A stretch of DNA of 64,000 nt from assembly GCA_027596075.1 (NCBI GenBank), contig JADGJC010000096.1, positions 1-64,000 of the forward strand, read 5' to 3'. Under the pieces are notes generated by a model, which saw only the letters and a program-made list of their open reading frames with translations, was not told the origin of the DNA and made no database searches. How positions within the stretch are numbered: position 1 is the stretch's first letter; the number at the start of each line of letters is the position of its first letter. The DNA is from Rhizophlyctis rosea (Eukaryota; Chytridiomycota; Chytridiomycetes; Rhizophlyctidales; Rhizophlyctidaceae). This document shows positions 11,761 to 24,100 of the stretch, one piece after another. A program made the position numbers and the translations under genes.

Positions 11761-11918
11761 ACTATTTGCAGCACTTCCATATGGTCAGAAGTGTGGATCG
11801 ATCACACAACGTTTGCTGTGGGACTGGTAGTCACCGTTGCTGTCAAATGCCAAAGCACTTGCTCGGTTTCTAAATCCATAGCTGACCCTCACTTCTCAGA
11901 CTCAACATACACACACAA

Positions 11919-14253
11919 AATGGACACAACCAGCGGGGGCTATCTTGAAGCAATCTATTCAGATCTCGAGTAGGTGTTCATTTGCAGCCTATCTGATAGA
12001 AAGCGTTGCCGCGTTGGGCCGGAACTGACATCCATAATTTTCCATTAGCCAGGCTATTGTGAAGGCTGCGAAGTACATTGAGGAATACACGGACCATGAC
12101 GGCTTGAGTGCCGCCCGCCAGCTCTTCCCATATGCCAGCGAAATTCTCTGCATGGCGATTGCCTCTGAAGCGATTACTCTCCCATTCCTAAGTGAGTCCC
12201 TTCAAATATTCAAGTAGACCGGCCAGCATATATCGTGATAGAGGTCGTCGTAGAGTCTGCTGTACACGCCCTCCTATGCATTGATTTATGATGCTGATGA
12301 AGCCCATGGTTGTTTCCCAGGGACTGTCGGAAACGGCCAAGACGTCAGATTCATGAAAATCATCGACGACGTTGAAAGCTACATCACGTCCATCAAAGAA
12401 CACATCAGAAAGATTCTATGCTCTGACAGCCCCACGCTCCACCGCACAAAGAAACATGTGAGTGATTTGTGAAAGGTCAACTTGCATTGTCCTGTGAAGA
12501 TGGAAACTGATCTTTTTTCCGCTTCTTCATGCCAGATTGACGTGATCAACGGCTACGCTGCGCAGATCAAGCTCGGTCTGAGGAGCATTCAGACTGATTA
12601 TGCGGAAGCGGTGCGAGCGCTTGTGCAATTGCGTGTTTTCGAGCAGTACATCATCTTCAAGAACAAAGTTCTCACCGGGTATGCTTCCGTCATCCTTCTC
12701 TGTGGTAGTCATATCTTGGATTGATGTTAATATGATCTATCATGTTTAGCCTGTTCTTCGTTCCTATAACGGCTGGTACGGTGGGCCAAACTGTCGAAAT
12801 GGCGAAAAGCGATCGTCGGATGGCAGACATCGCAGCGTCCATTGGACAAATGCTACTTGAAGAGACCGATACCGGCCCTGAGGCGCACGAAGACCCTGTA
12901 AGTTGTCAAAGCAGGACATGTTGACGGGCTATGTTTTGCCGACAACTCCATCATTTTCCATGCTCACACGTGCGGTACATTCATTTTTTTTCCCCAACCC
13001 ACCCCGGCATTTGCCCATTCCACCTTACAAGTCCGCTGAGAAGGAAAGGAAGCACCCAGCGGGTTTTGTTGAAGTAGAGGGGCCATTCCGATGGAAGGAT
13101 TACGAAGCTCTTGGCATGGCCATCCGCCTAACAGATGAATGTAAGGATGATCTGGACGGATATGCAGACAGCAGATATACTGAATGGCATCTCATACAGA
13201 CTGGTGCGACGTCATCAACACCGTCCATGATCTGGAGAAGGCTCTTGAGGAGGTTGTGAAATTGGAGGGGAAGGCGATGTATGCCACGCTTGGTAGGAGG
13301 ATTTCACATGGCTAGAATTTGCCTCCACCGAATCTAAGGATTCATCTCATACAGAATTTTGCAACAAAATTCCACGCTTTCTCACGTCCATTCAAGAGAA
13401 TATCACGGAGCTCCGCAAGAGTAGCTATTTCGTCGTCTACTACTCGAAGGTGCAGTGGGATGCTGAGGAAGGCGGTGATGAATTCGAAGAATATGTGGAT
13501 GAGAAAACGGGAATGTGGAACGGACCGCGGTGCAATGAGGAATGGGTGCCATGGAAGGACTCCTTCTGCTTCTGGTTGCATGAAATTGGGGCGACTTTTA
13601 TTTGGGTGCGCCCGCGTAAGTTTTCAAGTCTGACTTGCTTAAAACCAAACCGGGATTCCTTACAGAGCCAGTCTAACTCTTCAATGGGTCATACAGTGGT
13701 CACAGAACTCTACATCGAGTGTCGGCAGCTGGAAGAGCAGGCCCAAATCTGTCGGGCCAACGTCATGCGTGAGTGTGTCGCGGCCGATCCGAACGATGGG
13801 GAGGAGGGCGGGAAGGAGGGTGAAGAGGAGGGTGGGAAGAAGGGTGGAGAGGATGGTGGGAAGAAGGGTGGAGATGATGACGAGGGGGAGGAAGGAGTGG
13901 AGATGGATATTGACGAAAACGACTTCGAAGAGAAGAGGAAGAGGAGGGAGAAAGATCCAATTGTTGAAGACTTACGGGAACTGGAGAAGCTCCGCCTTGG
14001 TAAGGTCTTTGACGCTATATCGTCTGATCAATGGTTCTGACGATTATCTCCACCAGCGGTCTGTGCCGAATGCAGCCTTCTGGCTGCCCGAGCCTCACCT
14101 GAAGTCGTCCTATTACAAGAACGGACATTTGCGCAAAGCATTCCGCACCTTTCAAATCTTCCGTGTCGACAAACTCAACATCCCCACTCAAGCTCCTCCG
14201 GTTTGAGAGAACCCTGTCAATTACATCTTGTTGAGGATTCCTCTTGTTGGTGA
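11919..14253 (+). CDS. Unrecognised predominantly helical protein, ten exons
   Basis: ATG at 11919 (MDTTSGGYLEAIYSDL) and TGA at 14251-14253, with nine introns whose GT-AG sites and phases all agree. The N-terminal half is helix-rich (IDDVESYITSIKEHIRKIL; IQTDYAEAVRALVQLRVFE). One clearly hydrophobic stretch follows (GLFFVPITAGTVG), then more helical segments (WCDVINTVHDLEKALEEVV; IPRFLTSIQENITELRKS). Near 13790-13920 there is a Gly/Glu/Lys low-complexity run of imperfect EGGKKG-type repeats ending in an acidic block. The C-terminal exon is reached by a frame-consistent splice at about 14072. I recognise no family. The hydrophobic segment could be one membrane span or a buried helix. Confidence 0.65.
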
Positions 14254-15558
14254 TTCGTCTTGTAGGGGAGTCGCCTTGCTATAGTGTACGCGTTTCATGT
14301 TGGGTGGATAAAGTTGCAAATACAAAATGAGTAGACTCTACTGTGCAAAAAATTCGCAAACGTGTGTGCAGAGCTACAGCGCCCATCTTGGCGCATCAAG
14401 TCAACTACTTCTCCTACGCGCAGCAGCGTGCACCATGACAAAAGCGGAAACTGCAGGACTGCTTTTCATTGTCAACTATATTGACGGAACATGGCTATAC
14501 GACCACACAAGACAGTAAGACCGCGGACTACGTGCGCACTGCGGGCAATTGGCGGCAGGAAGTGGAATGCACTTCCTGAGCCAGCTGCCATTCCCACGCT
14601 CCAACAGCAAGAAGTCCGCACAGGCCCGTGCGGTGTCCGCAGCCCGGAAGCGCATGCTGATAGAGTTATTCCGCCACTTGACTGCCCTTTCCAACCAACC
14701 ACGTTCCAACTCCACCCAACAAAGCGAGTGTTCCAGTGTTCAAGTTCCTAGTCCGACCACCGAAACCTCGGAAGGCCTGCTAGCAGGGACAGACGCGCGA
14801 GGGTGCGGAAAACTGGGGCGGGGGGAAAACCGACACTCCCGAGACCAGACTGGCACTAGGTAGGGGTTGCAGTATGAGGGCCGTATGGACGGCGGACGCG
14901 AGAAGTCTTTGCAGGGTTCAGTGGACGCAAAGGACGGTCTGACGAAAGTGGGGGAGTGGGGAACCGCATCGAGAGTATGTGACGAACAAACAAGGACGAC
15001 GATATTGGTGCGGGAGATAGTAGTGCGGGGGCGAGTGACGGAGCTGGAGAACAGGCGGGTGGAGGAAGGAGGAGATAGTGGTAGTTCGGGAACTTAGTGG
15101 TGGGCGTGTGGTTTGAGGTTCTAGCCGGACGAAAGGCGGAAGGTCGGACAATAGACGGGGGCAAGTGCTTTCGCTGAACGAGCGAAACTCTGTGAAACTC
15201 AGACATAATTAACTGAAACGCACAAAAGCAAGGAAAACCAACACACTAGGAGTATACATGACCTTGCTGTAAGAGCCAGCGTGTTACAATTTCGAGAGCG
15301 CCTTAGCAGTCGGAAGGTCAGTCGGAAGGTCAGAACACCACCTCCCTCTAAAGCCTCCCTCTAAAGATGAGGGGTTGGAGTGTCAGGTGTGAAGTGGTGG
15401 TGAAAGTGTGAATAATGAAGTGATACACTGATAGTGAACCAAACTTTGAAGTGTCCTATCCTCTGACGCACGCTGTGTCATGCAGTTGTAGAGCCGGCAA
15501 TTTCTTTAATAACAGGTCCCACACAGTGGAAGGATGTGTTACGTAAACGGTCACGCCC
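14254..15558. other. Intergenic between convergent genes
   Basis: This region lies between two convergent genes. Open frames here overlap on both strands and show no domain. Short local duplications are visible near 15310-15366 (gtcggaaggtca twice; cctccctctaaag twice). Nothing else is recognised. Confidence 0.5.
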
Positions 15559-18180
15559 TTATTGTTGTAAGCCAGTCACGTGCCCATTTCCTCTCCTAAA
15601 ACTGACTCCCCCAACAAACAACTCTCTTATTCATCTCCGCACTATATAACGCACTACCTCCCTGTGGATTCCAGACAGCCCCACAAATCGCCGACCTACG
15701 AATCCATGCAAAGGTCAACCATCCGGACCAGTACTTCCGCAAAACAAAAGCCTCCGGCCCTCACCTATGCTCACGTAGGGTGGCCTCCAATCTTGTACTC
15801 TCCACATTCCAAATGAACAACCCACCATCCACCGCGCCAGACACGGCGTATGCGCCATCGGGGCTAAAACAGGACTTGGACCAATTCGAGCCCACTCGAA
15901 ACGACTCATTTCTGCAGGAGATTTAAGTCACATGCCAACGACCAATGCCCAAAAGTCACATTACAAACTTACGAGTAAATATTTAGGACTTCGTATGTCC
16001 TAGTATCGAGCAACTTCAACGTGTTATCGCGAGATGTGGTAAGAATGTAGGTTTGATCTGCCAATGTTGACATCAGTAAGAACGAATCGTCTCGCAAGGG
16101 ACTTGCGAAACCCTTACCCGCAGACATGCAGACGCCCGTTACTTGTCCGTAATGAATTCCGGAAACCTCGCGCACCAGATTGCCTGACCGCCCGTCCCAA
16201 AGTCTGACGTTCCCATCCAGATGACCGCTAACTATGATGCTTCTATAGATGGGAGGTCAAATCAATGTCACCTTCAACTATCACCAATTTACTAACCCTT
16301 CGCTATCCAGCGGCGTCAAGTCGTTACAGCTGGAAAGTGTGAATATTGTTTTTATACCTGGTATTGAAGGTTGAGCAGTGGAATCGGAGAACGGATGTTA
16401 CAGACAAACATACAATAGCCTTTGGCCAAATCCCAGATCTTGATGGTGCGATCATGCGACCCAGATATCTACAGCATGGAGTCTCAATGATCGGTATAAA
16501 CAGCATCGCGGTACACCAAACGATTGAACTCACCACACGATTCGATTCTGTAAACTTGGCAGAATAGACTTTGCCAATATGGCCTGTCAAAGTATGCTAC
16601 ACTAAATCAGTGATCGCGCGATGACAACTATCAATTTTTCTACCAGCTCACCCGCAATCGGTTCGTAGACACACTCCAAATCTTCGTCGAGTTGTCGTTC
16701 GATGTTGCCAGAACGAGGTCGCCCGAACTAAACGCCGTCCCCATGATGCCTTGTGTGGATCCAGTGAGCACAGCCTTCGTTATGCCTGCGAAGTGTTTCC
16801 TCAGTCAGAACAACAACCGCCAACACATGCACCGCCGTTCAAACGCAACCTACCAGTGCTTGTCTCATGAAGCAAAACCTTCTTGTCATTCCCACCCGTT
16901 GCCAGCAAGCCTCCATCCTTGCTTACAGCTATGCAGTTGATCTCGCCATCATGAGCGCTCTGTCAGAGCAGATCAGCGCAGGTCTGGTTACCAATGCTCT
17001 AGAATCCGCCGCTTACAAAAACTTTTGTCGATATGGTCGGTAGGATGGCGCGGATTCGGGACTCCCTCCTGGATTGTCGTCAGCCATGGCTACAAGGTTT
17101 TACCAAAGAGATTCTCGCTTACCGCAGATCCGCCAAAACGTCCTTCCCCGATACATTGGTGACTAACGATGGGCGGTGGGCGTTACTTTGCGCTGCAACT
17201 TTCGATTTCAGAGCACTGGTCGATTCCATTTAGTCATTCCAGCCGCTGTCTGCGCCGGCGACGAATGACCCTTACGTTTCTACAAATTCATTGGCCTCAT
17301 TCATTTTAGCCGCTTCCTCTTGCTTTAGCAGCATCCACCGATCCACCAACTGCATGTTCTCAGCCTCCAGTTGCTTGCACCGCGCCTCGCTCGTTCTCAA
17401 TTGCTCCTCTTTCTGGCCGAGCTCCAGTTGATGGGCGGCCAGCTCATCATGTAAAATCTGAATTTTATGATGTTAAGAACATTATCCTTACGAAAGACAA
17501 GCATCTAACGCGGACCTGTATAGTATTATCTTTCTCTTTGACTAGTGACTGGGAGTCTTGGAGAAGGACTGTCAATCGTGAGGCAGTGGCTCTCGACTCC
17601 GCATTCCTAGGTTGAAAGTCACCAGTTGTTATGCCTGCCCCAAAGCTGCAACATTGACATACTCATGCGTCAGCGTCGCAATAGTTTGTTCCTGGGTTTT
17701 TGAAGTATCCATGAGCTCCAGAAGCCGTTGAGCATTCTGTCCTTGGGTTCTGTATAGGTCAGCGTTCTCCTTTTTCAAATTTTCCAGCGTTTCGGCCATC
17801 GTCTGGTATCGAGCCAGCGCATCCGGAGAGCTGACCAAAAGGGTGAGAAGTGTCCAATGCTCGATTTGCTGGCCCGAATTGCCCCTACCCAAATTGCGCC
17901 GCCTGAAGCGCCTCATCGTAAGCCCGTTGCAGGCTACGACCTTGCCTTTCGAGGTCTGCTATCCTGTCCGAAAGCTGCTGATTTTTGGAAAGTGTGGCAT
18001 TGTCTGTTCTGGGAGAAGTCAGCCGGTTGCAATTTCGATAGGAAAAGGTTTATGTGGCATACAAGCTTCAAAGAGATGGGCAAACGTGTGCTGTTCCCGT
18101 CTGTCGCGCTCTTCCAACAGGGTAGTCACCGAGGTATACCAAAGGGGCTCTGGCTGTCGACTTTCGGCGGTGAGGGACAT
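15559..18180 (-). CDS. ATG16: Autophagy protein ATG16 with C-terminal WD40 propeller
   Basis: Atg16 scaffolds the Atg12-Atg5 conjugate that drives Atg8/LC3 lipidation at the phagophore. I can join about 16 exons with consistent phases. The N-terminus has the ATG5-binding helix (PLWYTSVTTLLEERDRRE then FAHLFEAYN). A coiled coil follows (ENLKKENADLYRTQGQ... IQILHDELAAHQLELGQKEE), ending in the ATG16 hallmark LVDRWMLLKQEEAAKMNEA. After a short linker come WD repeats: SAHDGEINCIAVSKDGGLL, HTLTGHIGKVYSAKF, SGSHDRTIKIWDLAKG, SSCNDLTPLD, SGHLDGNVRLWD, LTTSRDNTLKLLDTRT, SGAVDGGLFIWNVE and a final blade ending near 15559. Start chosen at the ATG at 18180; an in-frame ATG at 18216 is an alternative. 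Yeast Atg16 is short and lacks the propeller, so this is the long ATG16L-like architecture. Confidence 0.93.
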
Positions 18181-21100
18181 AACTGGGACTGAACTCGTCG
18201 ATAAGTGGGCTGCCACGATGCCGGTGTAGTTTAGAAAAAGCTAAGTTGGTATGAGCTTGCATGAGCTACTAAGTTGGTATGAGCTTGGCAGCGATTTCAT
18301 CAGAGATCGGCCTCATCAACATGCCCCAAAATGGGCAAATGATACGGGGCTTGAGCAGTTGTCATGATGACTTGTCCCAGTGACAAGTCGCCCCAGTGGC
18401 TCGGACATGTCCCCGATTCCGCGCCGATTTCTCGGACAAAGGTGGGACAAAGGACCTCCATTTTGGTCCTCAGCTTTCTCTCAATTCCCGCCGCATGATA
18501 TAACATGAAAGCTTGTTCCACGCAATTACCGCACCAGCTCAAGCCTTGGTTCGTGCGCAACACACTCTGCTACTAGTGCCAAAATCAAGATAGCAATAAG
18601 ACCGAAGGTGCAGCAATGTTACTTACAATTTCCCGTACTATGCACCAAACCGAATTGTGAGACTACACAGAGATACGTAACCCGAAATATTACCTGTGAC
18701 TATTATGTTGATCGAAGGTGCGGGCGCCAAATGAAGGCTCCCCCGGCCAAGGTATACGGTCGAGCAATCAATGGGCAATCTGCAAAGGTGTGGGTAGAGG
18801 AATCCCTCTCATAGTGCCATAACGACAAGATGTAAACGAACCGACTGCCACGCCCGATAACTTGACCGATCACGTGGACGGCGAAATCCCCCAGGGAGGA
18901 GAACACATGACTGGCACAGTCAGCGGCATAGCCATGCTATTGCTGGCATAGTCACTATGTGCAAAGATCTCTTCCCCGTATCACGGGTATAACTGATAAC
19001 TGGTTTTCTCACAATTTTACGATTTATCAGTCAAAGACGCGTGAGCTGCGCCACGTAAACAAACTTTTTGGATTTGACTGTCAATGACTGAATACCACAG
19101 ACTACTCAGACTGGTGAGGTTGGCTTTCGAATCCGTAGCACGTTATGTGTGTAAGAGGCTCGCTTTGGATTAGTAAGGGCGCGGAGGGAAGAGAGAGCTC
19201 CCTCGGTTCATATTGATGAAAAATGAGGATGTTTCTTCTTCAAAATCAGAGATAAATATGGAAGGAATGAATGATTTTGATACTTATTAGGGAAGTTTAG
19301 GCCATCCTCACACAGCGGTAGTGATTCCGGCAAAGACTTTGGTGGTGGCAATAATGAAGGAGGTTGGTAAACACATGTCACATGCACAAGCGCAGCAGGA
19401 AAAAGGCCATACATTCGAGATGGTTTTGCCCAAGCCGCACGATTGTTGAGACAGGAGATGTTTCAAAATCAGGTTTGAAGGCTTTGATATAAGTCATTCG
19501 GAATTTTCTCAAGAGACGTGGTCTAATAATGGGAGGAGTTCAGCATTGAAGCATTGAAGGGTAGAGAAACGATAGGTTGGTCGTGCGGATCGAGATGATA
19601 ATAATGAGGTTGAACAGGGTGAGAGAATGTAGACAATGAGGAGAGTTTTAGGGATGGAAGGAAGAAAACATCCGGTGGACAAGGATCTGAAAAAAACAAT
19701 GGCGACATGAACGGTGAAGTGAATCAGATGCTGGTGGTGAGAAGGGCGACGCACTTGGAGGAGGAATCGGAAACGTGGACTCTACGATCTTCCAACTGCG
19801 GGCCCTTTGTGCAATGGGGCTTTTCGACGGCGAAAGCAAGGCATTCATATGAGCATCATTCATTTGGTGAAGACGTTATTACTCATGCTCGCATTGGAAG
19901 GTCCATCGCCTCAACTGCAACAAGCTAGCATCCTCATCCCTTTTAAGAAAACTGCCATTGATTAGGAGCCAGGTAAACGCGGCATAAAGTGTGTTGCATA
20001 AAGCAACTTGATGTCATTTGCTCGCTTGCTAAATACCGCTTTGTGAGTCTTTGGAGTATTTGAGCCGAACTCGTCACCACCGCCTCCTGAAGGTGTTGTT
20101 ACTGTCATTCTGGATCATTCCCACCACAGCCTTAATGGAGAAGTTGTTCCCGGAAGACTCGCTGTTGACCCGGGAAGTCAAGTGCGGGGAACAAAAAGAT
20201 TAGTAAACAGATTGGCATGAATGTACTCAAGTTCAGAATCGCTTCATGGTGCGGCAAATTCGGAATATATCAGTGTTCGGAGATGGTAAATGCGGCACCG
20301 TTTCAAGATACGAAAACGAGCGATTGCTGAGTTTCGAAGTTCGAATATAGGACTGCTTTGTGGGGTCAATTTTTCGTAAATGTATCTATCGGCCCGCAGA
20401 CGTCATCCAATGAACACGTTGAGCGGCTTTTGGAACGATGTCATCTGCGCTGCGTGTTGTACATGCAATCAAGGCAACTTCCCAAACACAGAATGTCGCC
20501 CCCACACCTTTTGAAGCCTCTCTCATACTTCAACACTAGCCCATGATCATCAATGTCTACAGCCCAGAAGTGCTTCGTAGTGAATTCACAAACAAAAAAC
20601 CACAACAACTTCTCATCACCAAGATGCATTTCCCACTACAGATAGCTCAACAGCATCCGCCATTGTTGCCGATGGCAAGGATCGTGAGGATTGCTCACAG
20701 CTGCGAGGTCCGAGGACTAACATCCCGGGTCCACAGCTCGCGCAGTTCACAGCATCAGCGTGCGATCATCACTGGTGTCACTTCAACCTCAGTCAAGAGC
20801 GTTACAGTGGACCTGGTTATTTTTTTCGTTTGACGCGCATGCAAGGCGCAAGTCAAGCAGGTTGGGAGGCGAACGGGTTGACGAATGACCGTAAGAGGCG
20901 CACACTCCTATCAAGAGGGATAATAATAAGCGGCGAAATGTTCCTTACATGATCTCTCCACTGCAAAGTATCATGCAAAAGCGCATTTGCCTGTTGTCAG
21001 CCCAAATTCCCTCAAGGTTTTGGTAGCACAGGCCTCTACCAGTCGTACGTGTCCTGTTGCATTTGCATGAACCCGGTAACAGGCGCCGGTAACAGACAGG

Positions 21101-24100
21101 ACATATACTTATTAGACTAGAAAGGGAAGATATCTGTTCCCGCATAATTGGTGACTTCACCTGAACATGTCAAGCAAGTGTAATGTGGTAGTGCGGGAGC
21201 CCCACTCGTTCAAACACCTCATAATCAGTAGGGGTGTATCAGCCGCTTCATATTGCATGGTATTGGTCGTGAGGTTATGAGGCGGCGGATTGTTCTCATT
21301 AGGAGATGTAAAAGGCAGCAGGTCACAGAGAGAGCGGCGGGTTGGACATCTTTGGATAGCACCAACTTGATTGCCGGACATTCAATACTATCCCCAAAAT
21401 CAACTTGAATCTATGGCAAGGTGGTTGACACTTTCGTTCCGCCTGTGGTCACACCCTGCAATCTCCGGACCAATTATGGTGATCTGCTTGCGATTGCCGT
21501 CGCGCCGTGGCACCGACGACGCTAGCGCTCAGGAGCTGGTCGGATAAAATTCACCCGGTTGCGACGTGCAACTCCGGAGGACATTGTCGCAAGAAGAAGG
21601 ATGCGCCCAATTGTCAACTCCGTTGCGGAATTGAAACTGTTCAACTGAGGCACGGGAACAATCGCTTGGTTTCGGGTGATGGAATTGTGTCATCCATCGG
21701 CCGCATGTTGGAACATAGATTTGTTGGTAAAATGGGCACTGGTGACAGGGAATTGCCTGCAACTGTTTCACAGCCTCTCATTCAGGATCTTACTCGGAAA
21801 TGCGTCCTGCCGGGCCGCACCGCACAGCTCAGCCCATATTTGAAGCCATCAATGAACATAAGTCGGCGCCGACGATCTGCACAGGCGTCGTTACCCACCT
21901 AGCCGCGACGCGCAGCAGGTGTGGCTGCAATGTGTTGGTTTATGAGCTGTCGCGACGTGCTTTTGCCCGGGACGAAAGGTCAAGTCTTTGAATTTGAACG
22001 AGCTCAATTTTAAGTGAGTAACCAGGAATAGCACTCGCATGCGACGTTTTGCATCTGAAATTGGGACTAATCCGTACCAACGCCGATGCAGTAGCTCATT
22101 GCAATTCAGCACTAGATTGCTAATCGCTGTACTTCAACTTCTGAGATTGCTCAATCAGCGCTTCAGTGAGATTTAGGAATTTGCGTCGTATGAACACCAA
22201 AAAGAAGTAGGAGGACTGTGGCCAAATGTGGATCGCACAACAATTCATTGCCTCGGGAGAACAGGAACAACGTGAAGGCCAGCTACGAGATGCGGAACGC
22301 GGCAACTAGAAGTACAATAAAAGATTGTTGCTGAGATCCATAATGTTGGGAGCGGTCCCTTTGAGCAGGCATGTCCGATAAATCTCTCCCAACTGTTCTT
22401 TCGTAAGTTTCGTACACTCGTGCGGAGACCAGCCCACTGAAGCCTGCACAAGCTTGCCCATGTGACCAATGTTCAGAGACGGCAATCATCATACGCTACA
22501 ATACCACGCAACTAGTTACGTATCATGAACACCACAATAGCAGTATTGCTATTTTCTGGATGAGAAACATGAGCGCTGGAGTGCATGGGGGGGATCGTGT
22601 TGAAGCGGATCGATCCTGTCCTACCGAGTTCAGGAATATCCTTGCTGTTTGGTGGATTCTTTTATGTATTGACTTCAAACGCGCACAATAGCACCTCGGG
22701 CCAATTGTTTCAACCGCGATTTTGACAGCGCATCATAATGACAGGGTGAAGGTGTAAAGTGTGGAGTATAAATGAAACACCTTATTTGCCAGTGCAACTA
22801 TTTCAATGACGCATATTATGCACAGACATGCAACAGAACCGACAAACGCCGACCCTGCATTCCGCATAACATGATTCATGAAGACTTGACATGCAGCGTC
22901 CGGACATGCATTGGAGCGCGCTGCTCATGATTTCGGGCACCTTTCGAAAATGATTCAAAGGTGAATGCTAATCGGCTGACGGGCTTCGTATTGATGTCTT
23001 CAGATGTGCCCATCAAGTCGGCCGCAGTCATGTTGATCACAGGTACGGAAGTGGCGCTGGCACCTTGTAGCGACGGGATGGGCAGAGCATTCGCCGAGGC
23101 GACGCTTGTTCCAATCGAGTATGCGCTTAAAGTTGTGTGGCGTCAGTAACAGCTCTCACTACAGGGTTGTATTGGGCCGAATACCGTCATACGCTCATGT
23201 GCCATCCCACTTCCTTCTTCCTTCAGGTCATCAACAAAAGCAAACCTTCGCAGACGAACCCCTATCATCGCTAATCGGCGTCAGTCGGTGATGCGTCATA
23301 TACCATCCACAAGCATCACAGGAGAAGTGCGCCCGCGTCGGACGATCCCAATTGCGACACTGTTGTGCTTGACGATGGTGAGTTGATTTCGCTTTGAAAC
23401 CCTCTTAGACCTGCGGACACGATTCGTCTGAGGAGTGGGAAAACAGAACTGGATATAGGCTCGAATTCCCACTGGACGGCGTCACGGTTTTTGAGAACAT
23501 ACAGATTATTCATGTGGAACCTCTTCACGGCGCCGAGAACTGGGCCCATGTCACAGGCCGCGCATCCGCGTTCATCAATCACTGGCCGAGAGGTCTGACA
23601 TCGTCCGCCAGCTGAGGCGTCTGCACTTGGTCGAGCGGTGCGGGCGTCCTTACCACTGCTACAAAAAAGGCTGAGGAGACCGCGATTGCAGGAGCGTTTC
23701 CAGAACCCTTGACTCAGTCGTTTAATCATTTCCCAATGCGCACATCCGATTAACTGGGTATACCTTCATTATCATCTGGCGGCTTTCTGTTCGTCTGAAA
23801 TGCACTTCAAGGGCATACCACTACCGGCGGCGACAATCATTGCGACAGAGGACTTGCTCTACCGCAGGGTGTGCGCGCGACCCAGTAACTTTCCCCTTCA
23901 GTCCCGCCCGGCATCTGGATTAGAACAAATGGGAGAAACCAAATAATCGAAGCATCACGGTGATTGGCACAAACAAGTTACAACAGAGGGCAATAAGTTC
24001 GGTTAATCGCCGCAGTGTCCCTCCGGAAAAGTGATGAATCGTATCGCCACTAGATAAGCTTTACAAACTTGACCGCTTTTCACAGATGATCACGAAAACC

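Noticed and set aside
18300..18563. Minus-strand 87-codon frame upstream of ATG16
   Set aside because: No domain, no splice partner; probably chance.
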